A DNA stretch of 64,000 nt, taken from Prorocentrum cordatum (taxonomy: Eukaryota > Sar > Dinophyceae > Prorocentrales > Prorocentraceae). The notes beneath the pieces are model-generated. The model ran no database searches, was not told the DNA's origin, and worked only from the letters and a program-made list of their open reading frames with translations. The DNA is taken from NCBI GenBank assembly GCA_963575745.1, contig CAUYUJ010017847.1, positions 1-64,000 on the forward strand. Direction: 5' to 3'. The translations under genes and the position numbers were made by a program. This document shows, one piece after another, positions 24,006 through 35,270 of the stretch (the first letter of the stretch is position 1; each line of letters begins with the position of its first letter).

Positions 24006-24574
24006 CAGCCATTTAGGGCGTCGGTGGTTTAAAGAGTTTCCTCTTCCACCCCACCTTCTTCCCCTTCGGGGAGGGGTTTACCCCTCCCCCTACCCCCTCC
24101 CCACTGACCTGGACAGGGGGTTCCGCGGCGCGTTTGAGCGCCCAAAACGACCTCGGCGAGGAAGCCAAAATGATTGATTTCACTATGGTTTTGGCTCCAT
24201 TTTGGCCTTCTGAGGGGGGGGGGGGGGGGGCTGAAATTTAGGAACCCCCCTTCTTTGATCGATTTCCTCCACGATGGCCGCAAGAGGCCCCCAGGATGCC
24301 CCAAGAGGCCGCAGGATGGCCCCAAGATGGCCCCAAGAGGCCCCCCAAGAGGCCCCCAGGAGGCCCCCAAGAGACCCCCAAGAGGCCCCAAGAGACCCCC
24401 AGAGGCACCCAAGGTGCTCCCAGATGCCCCAAGATGGCCCCAAGAGGCCCCAAGAGGCCCCCAGGAGGCCCCAAAGAGGATTCCGAACGGCCCACAGAGG
24501 CCCCCCCGAGGCACCCAAGACGCCGAAAAGCCCCTCAGGACGACCCTCTACTCGCCTGGGCGTCGTTTCTGGAC
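24006..24574. repeat. Left flank of the giant element, with CCAAGAGGCC minisatellite
   Basis: After pyrimidine-rich sequence (24040-24110) and a G18 run near 24214, positions 24275-24540 consist of 9-12 base phrases such as CCCCAAGAGGCCCCC. No gene is seen. This is the host DNA that directly abuts the 3' target-site copy. Confidence 0.7.
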
Positions 24575-24590
24575 GGGCTGGTGGGGATAC
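24575..24590. repeat. Target-site duplication, 3' copy
   Basis: GGGCTGGTGGGGATAC abuts the T8 run (A8 on the element strand). It matches GGGCTGGTGGGGACAC at 52303-52318 at 15 of 16 positions. Confidence 0.85.
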
Positions 24591-24598
24591 TTTTTTTT
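24591..24598 (-). other. Poly(A) tail of the giant element
   Basis: T8 on the plus strand is A8 on the element strand, between TGT (element 3' end) and the target-site copy. Confidence 0.8.
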
Positions 24599-24866
24599 AC
24601 AGCCGCAGGCGGAAGCGCCAGCGGCGGGAGGTCGCGGGCGGGCTACGGCCGCGGCTAAATTGCCTAACGCGCGCGGGGGCCGCGGATCAGGCGGCGAGGG
24701 GGGCAGCGCCCAGGGCGGCAGCCGACGCGCAATCCAGGGAGACTGAGACAGCCCCAGGACGGGCATGCAACGGTGCATCCAACGGGCCTGAGGACAGGCA
24801 CCGAGGAGACCAAGCGCAGCCAAAATGGCGCGTGAGGCGTTCCCAGAAGTCCAGATGCGGACAGAA

Positions 24867-25975
24867 AGGAACGTTCCCGAGGACAACGAACCACGGAGCC
24901 TGACGGGTACCACAGACTGACTGGGGACATAAGTCCAGCGGGAAACCCTGGCGGTGACACGAAGTCGCGACGCCAGAACGCGCATCCAGGGTGTGGAACG
25001 TGACAGGAGAGCCTTCCACAACTGAGATGCGTCAGCCCAGACCCAACGAGTGGAAGGGCGTCGCAGTGCACGATACACGGTCGACCACGTGGCGTATGCA
25101 CATCCAACGTGTCTCAGCGCTACCAGACCGAGTCGGATAGCACCCGAGGGACGGGACCTTCGAACCCCAGACGCATCCCTCAGAGCCACTTCGATCCAGG
25201 GTCACGGGGAAGGCCGTTCAGCGTTTAGGAGTTCCCGAGGACATCGATCCAGGGAGTCTGACGGGCAACACAGACTGACTGGGGATATAAATCCAGCGGA
25301 AGCCTGAAGGCGAATCCAAGTCGTGACGCAAGAGAGCGCATCCAGAGTGTGGAGCATGATGGCAGGAGAACCTTCCACAACTGAGATGCGTCAGCCCAGA
25401 TCCATCGAGTGGAAGGGCGTCGTAGTGCACGATACGCGGTCGACCACTTGGGGTGTGCACATCCAAAGTGTCTCAGCGCTACCCAAACGAGTCGGATAGC
25501 ACCCGAGGGACGGGGCCTTCGTATACCCTAGACGCATCCCTCAGAGCCACTTCGATCCAGGGTCACGGCGGAAGGACGTTCAGCATTTAGAGTGCCGAGG
25601 ACATCGACCCAGGGAGTCTGACGGGTAACACAGACTGACTGGGGACATAAGTCCAGCGGAAAAACCTGACGGCGGATCCAAGTCGCGACGCAAGGAAGGC
25701 ATCCAGGATGTGGAGCATGATAACAGGAAAGCCTTCCAGAACTGAGATGCGTCAGCCCAGATCCATCGAGTGGAAGGGCGTCGTAGTGCACGATACACGG
25801 TCGACCACGTGGCGTGTGCACATCCAAACTGTCTCAGCGCTACCCAAACCGAGTCGGATAGCACCCGAGGGACGAGACCGTCATATACCCAAGACGCATC
25901 CCTCAGAGCCACTTCAATCCAGGGTGACGGCGGAAGGCCGTGCAGCTTATTTAAAAAAGATCCAGGGAGTGACAG
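24867..25975 (-). repeat. ~360-bp tandem repeats in the 3' region of the giant element
   Basis: The landmark CAGACTGACTGGGGACATAA recurs at about 24910, 25270 and 25630, and the phrase GATCCAGGG-GT-TGACGGG at about 25245 and 25606, with a truncated copy at 25960. Each unit also has TCGACCACGTGG and GAGTCGGATAGCACCCGAGG. Three units plus a partial fill most of the ~1.9 kb between the polyprotein stop and the poly(A). Open frames through it (VDVHTP) are repeat translations. Confidence 0.9.
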
Positions 25976-26493
25976 GCGAGCCGCGACCCACGGACGGCCG
26001 AAAGGAACGCCTGGCGGTGAGACATCTACAGTAAGGCCAGAGGCCACGAGTCCACAGCGGGGGGGCAGTGGACGGTATTGCCGATGCGCGCACCTGAATC
26101 CAAAGGCAGGAGGCGCGCGCCTCGGGTGGAGGGCGGCGGAGCGCTGCGATTGAGAAGCCCACGGCGCGGCCCGGTGCAGCGCCAGCTGGGAATTAGGAAG
26201 TGAAACCGACGGCGAGGAGCGGGAGAGCCTTGCGGCGAGAGGGCTGCGGCCAGCGAGGGAGAAAGGCAGCGAGGCCAGTGGCACGTTGGTCTGCAGGATG
26301 CGCGGCGTCGCGCAGAGAGCATATGGTATTACTGAACGGCACCCCAAGGCCCAAGGGTAAGTGAGAGCGCCGTCCAGGGGAGGGGCTCGGTACCCCAGGT
26401 TGAAGGAGAGAGCGGCGGAGGGCCGCAGTAGCGCGTCGTAAGGCGTCAGTGGCGGCGCGGGCAATGGGGGCGGGGAAGGGGCGGAGAGGGAGC

Positions 26494-27140
26494 TCAGTCT
26501 CCCCAACGGAGTCTCTTTTCATCGCGATCGTCCCGATCATCAGGGCGACCTCCGCCGCGTTTGCCACCCGTCTGCCAGTGATCTTCCCGCCATCCATCGC
26601 GCCACTCGCCCTGCCAACTGCCCCAGGTGCCCCAGGAACTTGTCGCACGGTCGCGCCAGCCCGCATGGTGATAGCCGCCTTTGCCCCTGTCGTCTGTCTG
26701 GGAGTGACGCAGGTAGTTGGCTCTTATCCTATCCCAGTCGATGTCATAGCCCAACCTCGTGTTCATCTCGTAGGCGTCGTACCCGCAGTCCTTCCAGGCC
26801 TCCAGGAAATTGTTGATGTCCGAGGGCGAGTGAAGTTTCGGGTCGGATTTGGGCGCCCTCCATGTAGGGAGCAGGGTACGCTGCGTGTTCGCTGTCCACA
26901 GCGCGCAAAAGACTGCCCCCAGCTCCGACTGAAGCCTGGATATGCGTCTGGCTGGTGTTTCGTCGGGACGTTCGAGTTCGACAGTGCCCAGCCTGACTTT
27001 GTACATTGGGCCGCCTCCGTCAGGGCAGGACAACAGGTTGAGTGCGTCCCGCTCCGATGAACCAGTATGGCGAGGGTGATAGGGCATCTTTCCAGGGGGC
27101 ATCGGGGTGGGCGCAGGAGAGCGCTCGCACCGCGAGCCCC
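26494..27140 (-). CDS. Giant element, C-terminal segment of the polyprotein
   Basis: Last segment before a TGA at 26494. The sequence is not low-complexity in the middle (GPMYKVRLGTVELERPDE; NNFLEAWKDCGYDAYEMN) and ends in a Gly/Arg/Trp/Asp-rich tail (SSWGTWGSWQGEWRDGWRED) of the kind seen in RNA-binding termini. No known domain is recognised. It joins the upstream segment by a change of frame near 27130-27180, where the minus strand has G runs. Confidence 0.6.
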
Positions 27141-28325
27141 CACCGTCGCTGGCCCTCTCGCTGGCCCTCTCGTGCCTCTCGGGGTCTCGGGCTGGACCCC
27201 TTTCTGCGGTCGGCGTAGGGCGTTTCCTGTGCAGCTGAGGTCGCGGTATCCTCGCGGCTGGTGTCAGAGCTGTCCGCCTTCGGGCTTCGCTGCGGCGCAT
27301 CGCCGCCTGAGCGATTGTCATCATCTTCCTGGGCCGACTCTGAGCACGAGGGAGGACGGGCGGGTTCATCTTCTCCGTAATCGGGCTCCATCTTGGTAAG
27401 GGGGATCCCGTCTTCCGCGCCTTCGCCGTTGTCGTAGTCGGGCGGGTCATGGTGGCCCATACGCGAGTCGTTGTCCACTGTGCCCTGCGACCTGTTTGTG
27501 TCGGCCGCCATGGGAGTGTCTGGCCTGTCGTCGCTCACGCCAGTTGGTGGGGACTCCGCCAAGGAGGTGATGGGTGTTGGCTCTGCCGACGCACCGGAGC
27601 TGCCTGCGGCGCTGGGTCCAGGGGGATCGCTTGCTCCGAATGTGGTGAATTGGTCCTGGGCCTTGGCGTCCACGCCAAGCCAAGGGAGAGAATCCCCGAT
27701 GTCCACGGGCGCCTCGAACCCAATCTGGCTGCTGAGCGGGGGAAGGGCAGGAGGTTCTTCTGGACACAGCGATCGGAAGTCGCGATCCAGGATGCGATCC
27801 AGGGTGGCCGGGCCTATGCTCCAGATCGGGACCAGGCAGCGTCGGCAGCACCATGTAGCGTTCCATTGGCGTCCCCACCAGGCCAGGGCACGCTTGTCGA
27901 TGGGGGGCAGCCCGTCTTGCTCGGGAACGCCTATACCTTCCGCCGGCTCCCAAATGAGGCAACCCAAAGGCGGGGAGCCGGGGTTCCAGATAAGGAGCGG
28001 GGCCCCTTGGGGGCAGGTGTCACACCGCGCAGAGTAGGTCTGCGTCTGGGCGGCTTTGATGCCGAAGCGCTCATCCCGGATCCGGAGGATCGGAATGGTG
28101 GTATTGGCACACTCAGGAATCTTCGTGCCCGTCGGCTCCATGAAGAGATCAGCTAACCTCCTCGTGTCCGCCAGCGGGTTGCACCCGTAGCCGAGCGGAA
28201 GGTGCCCCAGGGAAGGGAGGGCGCGCGCCCTGTCATTGCTGGTTCCCGACATCTGCTGCTCATGTTCCCTGACTCTGTCGGCGAGCTTCGTTCCGGCAGG
28301 CGCAGGGAGGCCTTTTGTCCTCGAG
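27140..28325 (-). CDS. Giant element, Cys-pair segment after the helicase module
   Basis: Frame read after a shift at the A4 run near 28318. It contains CDTCPQGAPLLIWNP and a second Cys pair in WWGRQWNATWCCRRCLVP, followed by an acidic Ser/Asp-rich linker (DNGEGAEDG; SESAQEDDDNRSGGD). The cysteine pairs could bind zinc but I cannot name a family. The acidic linker resembles nuclear protein spacers. Confidence 0.55.
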
Positions 28326-29905
28326 GTGGCGTATCCAGCAGACAGCGCAATGCCACCCCATGTTGGCACCGCTGATGTATGCCTGAGGTCTATTCTGAGC
28401 GACCATCTGGCGCGTGCTGTCGGAGATCCAGGTACCCTCGGCGGCGGTCAGATGGTCCTTTCCGCACCTGTCGCACGTGTATATGTTATTCTTTTTCTCG
28501 AGCACGAGCCTCTCATCGGGGATGAAAGGAGGGTCCAGTCTGGTGCCAGGGGCCGGAGCCGGAAGTGGAGGGGCATTGAGGTCGGTCTGGGACAGGGCAA
28601 GTCCGCCGCCGATGTAGGAAAGACCCGCGACCCTGTTGTTGGGACCGAGGGAGGCGTCGGACCCCGCCAGCGCGACGTGTAGCGCACACACTGAGCAGCC
28701 GTGCGTATCCAGGCAGGTCAGAGTTGCTGCCGGGACGATCCGCTCGAGGACGAGCATCGGTGCTTCTAGCTGGAAGTCTTGCCTGTCCATCTCGCTCCAG
28801 GTCTGCGGGCAGCCGGCTTTCTGCGCCGCCGGGTGGTGATGCGCCAATGCCACGAGCTTGGAGATGTGAGGTAGCACCGCTTCGATGCGACCGTGCAGGT
28901 CAGCCAGGTCTTCCAGGGTGAGGCTCCAGGTATTAGCGAATTGGCTTCGGAAGTCCTGGTGGACCTCTTGCCAGGGGACGCAAAACCCCAGAATGGCCTC
29001 GATGACGTCCCCGGCCTGCTCTGCATGAGAGAAAGGCCACAGAAACACTCGTGGTTCACGGAGCATGAGCATCATGACAACCAGAAGCGAACGTGCCTTG
29101 CAGGAATCCATGGGCTGACCGTCGGTGTCTATGATTCCCAGACGGAACTCTTCCATCGAGGAACCGCACCCTCGGAGGATGTCTCCCAACCCGGCCATTC
29201 CAGGGTGCCTCCTGTGTCTGCAGCAGTCCTTGGTAGCGGAGCTCCAAGCCTTGGGGACCTGACGGAAGAGCCCTTTGGGGGTGCACTGGCGGCGCTTCCA
29301 GAGTGTCACACGTCTACCGTTGGCGCGGGGCAACGGAGGAAGGGAGTCATCGGGCACGGCGCAGCTCGCGTCCCCCCAGGGGGTGCCTAGGCCGAGCGAC
29401 CAGACCATTGCTGCCCACAGCGTGTTGTAGACCAGATTGGTCGCAACGAGCCCCAGAGACATGTCAAACAGGAAGCCCAGGTGCGACCAGGCCTTGCGGT
29501 CGAGCATGCCCGGCTGCCGCGGTGCGTTGGCCAGCGTGAATTCGTGAGGGTGCAGCCCGAACATAAGGTAGATGAGCACATGAAAGGCAAGCGTCGAGAG
29601 GATATCGTGGAGCCCTCCCGAGATTAGCTTGCCCAGGATGTCCCAGTCGAAACTCTCCTCCAGGGGTGCGTTATAACGCTCGGCGAAACCGGTAGCCTGG
29701 GCATCGCGCGCTTTCTTCTTGGCGACGTCCAGCTCGTTCTGCCCGTTCTCTCCCTTTGCGACACTGCCCCAGGCGACGGACGAGGGTATCCATGCGGCAA
29801 GGTCCTTGAGTGGGTCGAAGCTCTCGTCGATGTCCAGGGAAAGCCTGCGGCCCACAGGGGCGTGGCCTCGAAACTGGACCCAGAGGCGAGTCAATCCGGG
29901 ACCAG
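28325..29905 (-). CDS. Giant element, segment C-terminal to the helicase, with zinc-finger-like end
   Basis: About 525 residues following helicase motif VI. It has a hydrophobic helical stretch (LSTLAFHVLIYLMFGLHPHE) and ends with a Cys/His cluster (YTCDRCGKDHL, then HCAVCWIRHLEDK) that would fit a treble-clef or PHD-like zinc site. The cluster is cut by the frame shift at 28318: deleting one A from the A4 run joins HLEDK to GLPAPAGTKLADRV. No enzyme family is recognised. Confidence 0.6.
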
Positions 29906-30200
29906 GTGGCGTTGGCAAACATGCGGCCGTCTCCCAGGATCAGGATATTCCGCTTAGCCCTGGTAATTGCCACGTTCAGGCGCTTGGCGTCATCGACGAA
30001 ACCCCAGTTGTAGCTCCCGTTGCTCCGGGTAGTTAACACTATTACGATGTCCGCCTCGCCTCCCTGGCTGGAGTCGATTGTCGTGAGTTTGAGCGCCCCC
30101 GTGCTCATATGCTCGCCCGCAACTTGTCGTAGTCCAGGGAAGTTGGAGCTGATGGCAGTGTTGGCATTATCGTCCTCTCGGAACACCTGTTGCCAGCGCT
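29905..30200 (-). CDS. Giant element, SF1 helicase C-terminal motifs V and VI
   Basis: Reads TTIDSSQGGEADIVIVLTTR (motif V: SxQG and following) and RLNVAITRAKRNILILGDG (motif VI: TRAK), then GRMFANATWSRI. These are the diagnostic end motifs of UPF1/SETX-type SF1B helicases. The segment is out of frame with the Walker A/B part by one base at a GGG run near 30199. The downstream join near 29905 is a further frame change. Confidence 0.85.
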
Positions 30201-31589
30201 GAATGTCCACCCTGTGGCCTTGAGGGGGTTGTCCAGGGCCAGGTGTGTCCTGTCCACCCCGTCCAGGTCCGTCTTTCCCCTTGCCGGGCTGCCCTTCGTG
30301 CCTCCTCTAGTGTTGCGCAGGACGCCGGAGAGGTGAAGAGGACCCTGCGGCCATCCGTCCATGAGAATGGCCGTCTGGAGCTGGTAGCCGACCACGATTC
30401 TGACAGTGGTGCCCCTGTTGAGTTCCGGTAGTAGAGCGCGGACGATGTCCACGGCTTGAGCCGCCTCCGGAAGATTGGCAAAGCCTGGTTGTAGCTCAGA
30501 GGTGACCTCCCAGGAGGGTGTATGAACCATTAGGAAACGGTGCTCGTCTGCGCTTAGCGGCGGGTCCAGCGGTTCAAGAGAGGCGCGGAGGTCACCTTCG
30601 TCGGAATCGGTGAGTCTGGCCAGCTCTGCCAGTCGCCCAGGTTCCCACACGCGAATGTCTCTCCAGGGGATGCCCTCGACGATTGGCCGCTCTCTGAGTG
30701 GATCCAGGATGCCAGACTTCATGCCTTTCCCGTAGTAGGCAGCGTTCGGGAAGGCCAGTAGCTGCGGGTGCATCCGATAGCAGATTGAAAGGTGAACCAC
30801 GGAAGACTCCTGGCCGCGAAGTGCGTGAAACATCCTGTCGAAGATGCTGACGCAGAGCCCTAGGTCGTTCGCCAGTTTGGAGAGCACCGTGGGGGGCAGC
30901 TGGTTCGGGTCTCCGACGAGGACCACGGTCCCCCCGCTGTTGATCAAGTTTACCATGGACATGAGCGCGTGGAGCTCTGTGGCTTGCCCAGCCTCGTCGA
31001 TTACCAGGAGGACGATTTGGGGGCTGTCCTTTTGACCAAGTGCCTCTGACGCCTCGTGCGTAGACATGATTATCCTGGCCTGACGTAGTAGGCTCGCCTT
31101 ATAGGGCCTGAAGCCCTGGCTCTTGTCCCCGTCCTGGAACGGGAAGTCGCCGTGGGCGCTTCTGTAGTGACCTTCGGGTGTAAGGTCGACCAGTGCCTCG
31201 TTGACACGGTCCTTCTTGGCCAGGCGCACGAACTTGTCGGGGAAGCCCGTGTCTTGGTCGAGGCGCTGCTGACGTTGTGCTTCGATCATTGCCAGAGCTG
31301 GTTGGTCGACCGCCGTGTTGGATCCTGCTGCCAGAGCGACCGCGTGTCCAGGGCGTAGGCAGGAGCCCCACATGTCCAGGCAGGCAACTGAGAAGGTGGT
31401 CTTGCCTATTCCAGGGGGTCCGTGCACTAGAACGGCATGGTGGTTCAGGGTGGCCTGAAGGGCAGTGGACGCATCGCCGTTCGGCCTGTGCTTGTCCACA
31501 ATCCTGTGGAGAGTGTCCAGGCTGGGAGTTGGACGCACTCTCTGAAAGACCGAGCCTGTCGCATCTGAGATTTCCTCGTCAGAGAACGC
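30200..31589 (-). CDS. Giant element, SF1B (UPF1-like) helicase, motifs Q to IV
   Basis: Numbering from 31538: Walker A GPPGIGKTTF at 40-49, motif Ia ALAAGSNTAVDQ at 68-79, Walker B VIDEAGQA at 169-176, motif III VLVGDPNQLPPTV at 206-218, motif IV ICYRMHP at 252-258. Motifs V and VI follow in the next segment, so all NTPase and translocation motifs are present. The family unwinds RNA or DNA 5' to 3'. Upstream, the frame is continuous with the preceding segment except for a TAG at 31590-31592; the residues just after it (AFSDEEISDATGSVFQ) still look coding, so the stop looks internal. A helicase 3' of RNase H is not part of standard LINE architecture. Confidence 0.88.
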
Positions 31590-31592
31590 CTA

Positions 31593-32950
31593 TAAGCCTT
31601 GGGGGAGAGGCGGTGCCTGCAGTAGCGTGCCGTCACTGACAGCCTGCGTGTGGTCGGCGTCGGGGACGATCTGTTCCAGGGTGGCTGCCGCCCTGGCCCT
31701 AAGGCTCAGCCCCAAGGAACGCGCGTGTGCCAAGTCGTAGGCCAAAGTCCGTTCCGACCGAGGGGCGTGAACAAAGGCCAGGAGGTACGTCACAGGTGAC
31801 AACTGGTGGCCAAACAAGTCCGCTGGGTTCTGGCGTAGGTAGTAGATTTGGTCCAGCGCCGAGCATTGCCGCCAAAACTGGATGTCAGAAGGGGCTTCAT
31901 CCACGCGATACCAGGGAAGATCGTCGCTCGGGGGGCGTTCTGCCTTGGTCTCGTCTTCGTGAAACTGCCCGCCCTTCCCGTAGTTGTAGACCACGATGCA
32001 CCAGTTTGAGGGGTACCTGGCGTAAGGGCTGAGACCTAGCGCTTGAGCATCCTTCGGGTGGATGTGTCGGCCCAGAGCGGGAGGACACCAAACTGAGACG
32101 TCCGCGATCTTGTCTACTGTCGGGCCCGTGACTGAAATGTACAGCCACCTGCTCTCTTTGTCACGTTCCAGGGGTCTGGATGCAACCTTGTACATTGCGG
32201 GCCACTCCAACAACAGAAATGCTTTCCCGTCGGGTAGGTTCATGGCGTTCCGCAGCCGAAAGGTGTCCAGATCCTCCATGTTCGCGCTGGCGTCGATCCT
32301 GGTGACACGAACTCCGAGAGCGAAGTTGCCCCTTCTGGCGAGATCCTCTCGCGTGGAGCCTGTGCCATCGTCTACCGTCTCGACCGAGGCTTGGCTTTCA
32401 ACCCAGGCGATCCTCCTCAGCGATTGCCCTCGGTCCTGGAGGGAGTAAGGCCATTGTGAGGGGAGTCGAACGGCATTGATCAGCTCCCCGAGCGCTGCCT
32501 TGGGGTGGACCCTGGAGTGCGGGGAGTCCAACGGAACCGAGTAGAGGCTGGCGACCTCTGAGGCTGCCTGCATGGCCAGTGACTCATCCAGGGCGGCTGG
32601 GCTTGTCGGGGAGAGAGCGTCGACCTCCGTTGCGCTGTCCTCGGCCAAATGGACTGTTCGCTGCTGGCAGGGTGGGCCCCAGGCAGGAGGAGGGTGAGTC
32701 GGCGGGGGCGGGGGAGAAGGTACACCGGAGGAGCCTGCGGCCTGTCCAGGTGCGGGGGGTAGCCAGATGGACGTTTTCGCCCGCATCCTGTTCCCGTCGC
32801 CGTCCTCGGACGGCCTGAGGCCCTCTCTTGCGGCGCCCCGCCTGTCCATCATGTGCGTTCGAACCTTCTCCAGGTCCACCCTGGTGCCTCCTGGGCAGTT
32901 ATATGTCGGCGGATCGTCCCAGAGGGGGGAAGGTAATGGGCACATCAGCG
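31593..32950 (-). CDS. Giant element, segment N-terminal to the helicase
   Basis: About 450 residues. The start is Pro-rich (PSPPPPPTHPPPAWGPP). The rest is ordinary globular-looking sequence (FLLLEWPAMYKVASRPLERD; YPSNWCIVVYNYGKGGQFHE). It ends PPLPQGL then TAG. No domain is recognised; position suggests an accessory domain of the helicase. Confidence 0.6.
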
Positions 32951-33472
32951 CATCCTCACGATGCCAGGGAGCGAACGCACACCGTCACGGGTAACCGAGG
33001 GCTGGACAGGTTTCCAGCCGCGCCAGGGCATCCGCGCGACGGGCACCTGGTGGGACGAGTCATAGGGCTCCCCTCCACACATGCACCAAAGATTCCCAGG
33101 AGTGACGAAGGTGTTCGGGTCTGGCCACCCGTCCTGGTACCGTGCCACCGACATGTCGCAGTGCTTTTCGCTTAGGATGTGCACTGTGTCGTCGACGGGC
33201 TCCTGGCAGATCTCGCACCAGCGCCGCCAACCACCGTGGAAATAGACCCAACGCATCCAGGGGCAAAAACGGGCCAGGAAGACGCGCGTGCCCATGCGCA
33301 TTGGCGGCCCGTCGTCACTGTACTGTAGGCAGGAGGGCAAACGACGGAGGGGGCCCTGGTTGTTTTTGGGAATTGTCCAGGGTGGGAGCAGGTCCAGGGT
33401 GGCAGCGGAATGCTGCGCTGTCTTGTGATGGCAGATGAAGCTGCGACCCGACAGGACCTTAGTGTGCCGCGG
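32950..33472 (-). CDS. Giant element, Cys/His-rich segment between RNase H and helicase
   Basis: In this frame the sequence is open from the C7 run at about 33470 and reads SFICHHKTAQHSAATLDLLP, then after LQYSDDGPPMRMGTRVFL the cluster WCEICQEPVDDTVHILSEKH and later LWCMCGGEPYDSSH. The pattern C-x2-C...H...H suggests a zinc finger. Because the frame is open right through the join, RNase H and helicase were probably one translation unit. The TAA at 33459 belongs to the other frame. Confidence 0.6.
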
Positions 33473-34445
33473 CGGGGGGGCGATCAGAGGGGGCGAGAGG
33501 GAGGAGGATTTTCGAGAGCATCAACGAACAGCGCAACCTGGTCCAAGACGCAGAGGTCGACGCCCGCGGCAGGGAAAAGGGGGGGGGGCGGCTGGGTGCC
33601 GTCCCAGACGATCCGGGAAGCGACGGCAAGGTCGCCGGCGCCTCGAAGGGCGTCGGCCCAGGAAACCCCTTAGGTCCTAGTGTGGCAAGACGGTCGGCTG
33701 CCTTGTTGAGGCGACGACGCACAGCCTGCCATGTGAGTGTCCATCCAGCTTCGCTGGCTTGTCGAAGGGCAAAGTCCATCTGTTGTGCCAGGTGGAGCCG
33801 GCGATAGCGCCCAGTGCCGGCTCCGTACCGGATGGCAGCTAGATTGTCGCCGACCACTCGAGCCCCTCGCAGCGTGGTATCAAGGTGGTGGAGCAGGGCA
33901 AGTCCCGCTCTGCACCCGGAAGCCTCCGCCGTCTGCGCATTGTCGCAGCCTGGAAGGGCAACGACGGCGACCGCGACGACGCGCGGGTAGCCGCGGTGCG
34001 GGTCGTGTCTCCAGAGGACAGCTGCCGCCCCGGAGACCTTATCACCTTCCCCAATCCGGCGAGCCCCACCGTCAAAGGTGAGCTCAAAGGGCCATTGGGC
34101 CGCATCGGCAGCGGGGAGCGGGGAGTCTCCGACGGTGATTTCCTCGCCTGCCTCCATGTCCCTGCTAGCTCTGAGCACCAGGGTATGCAGGTCGCAGAGT
34201 CTGCAGTAGCTCTTGGTCCAGAGGGCGCTGGGGGACCTGTCAGTCCTGGGGCAGGGGAACCAACCAACCCCTGGCGGCATCCAGCTGGCCCTGGTGTCGC
34301 CCGTTTGGAGAACGGCGAGCCGATCCCCGCTCCGCGCGAACCTGGTCGCGACGGGGAGGCGCCCGATCTCCCCCCCGGCGCGCGGAGCTTGTTTGCCGAG
34401 ATGCGGACCGGCAGCCCCCTGTATGCGCAAAGGTGTGGGCCTTGG
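33472..34445 (-). CDS. Giant element, RNase H domain
   Basis: RNase HI fold motifs, numbering from 34454: FDGGAR with D128, NAQTAEASG with E167, VVGDNLAAI with D193, and RRRLNKAADRLATLG with D234 as the fourth acidic residue in the usual N-x-x-A-D context. All four acidic residues are present, so this copy's domain could be active. It lies after RT and a zinc linker, as in LINE families that carry RNase H. It degrades the RNA strand of the RNA/DNA hybrid. The downstream join is a C7 homopolymer. Confidence 0.87.
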
Positions 34446-35270
34446 GGATTGCAATGCTGACAGGGGTCCAGCATGGGGGCCCAGACGGCAGTTTCGGCCG
34501 CCGGTGCAGCGGGGGCCTGCCCTTCCTGTATGTCGTCGTCCTCATCACTGTCTTCCTGGAGGTCGGTGTATGGTACGGAGATTCCCTGGACGATGAGTCT
34601 GGCGGCTTCGACGGCCCCGATGGGGGCACAGTCCAGGGTCACACAGTATCTGAAGGAGATCTGGTGTAAAAGGCGGCAGGCAAGCCTCTGGTGCTGACCT
34701 TTGGAGCATATCGCGGTGGGAAGGTCTCTGGGGTGGTCAGGGCCTCTAGCCTTTTCCCAGGCAAGGGCGGCGGCGGGGCACCAGCCCCACACGTGCTCAG
34801 TAGTGGCTTCCCCTAGGCCGCAGAGAGGGCAGGCTCCGTAGAGTCCTTGCCGTATGGGAACGGTGATGTTGCCGAGTTGCCTTCTTCTCTCCGCAGCAAG
34901 TGGGCGCAAGTCCTCTGGCAACGCGTCGTCGCCGAGGAGGGGCCAAAGGGAGGCTTCTCCGGTCCAGGGCCCGAGGCAGGAGTCGCACCAAGCCTGACCG
35001 CAATCCCGTTGCCCAGCGGTGAGCCAGACTCTATTGGCCGCCCTGCCGCAGCCGCACTGGTGGGGGATCCTGTCAGCAATACTTCGCCTACGCGCGGAAC
35101 CGGGCAATCCGTTGGCCAGGACTCGTAGGACGTGGTGCGCCTCGGTGAAAGAGGCGCAGTGCCCGAGGAGGGACCATTCCGCACCGTCTGTTTGAGCCCA
35201 CCTACGCTCGTGGCTGGTTGTGGAGAACCAGGCGCTCACCACGTGTCCGTGGAGCTGCGTCCATGCCGCG
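34445..35270 (-). CDS. Giant element, zinc-binding linker after the reverse transcriptase
   Basis: About 270 residues with CPLCGLGEATTEH followed by VWGWCPAA (C138, C141, H150, C155 counted from 35242), which matches the zf-RVT/CCHC-like module found after the RT of many LINEs, and upstream Cys pairs (HQCGCG; WCDSC). The end of the segment (MLDPCQHCNPQGPHLC) has a further Cys cluster. Joins on both sides change frame. Confidence 0.75.

Noticed and set aside
24180-24215. Second spliced-leader relic (TTTTGGCTCC, CATTTTGGCC)
   Set aside because: Only short pieces of the leader match, in the wrong order, and GTAGCC is missing.
25580-26506. 308-residue minus open frame in the 3' region of the giant element
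   Set aside because: It spans the 360-bp repeats and is out of frame with the polyprotein; composition is Leu/Ser/Pro-rich with no domain.
30105-31589. Helitron (Rep/helicase) element
   Set aside because: The helicase is UPF1-like SF1B rather than Pif1-like, no Rep HUH motif is seen, and it is co-linear with LINE enzymes.
33459-33461. TAA as the true end of the RT polyprotein
   Set aside because: The other frame is open through this point and continues into clear coding sequence; the C7 run next to it explains the shift. Not fully excluded.
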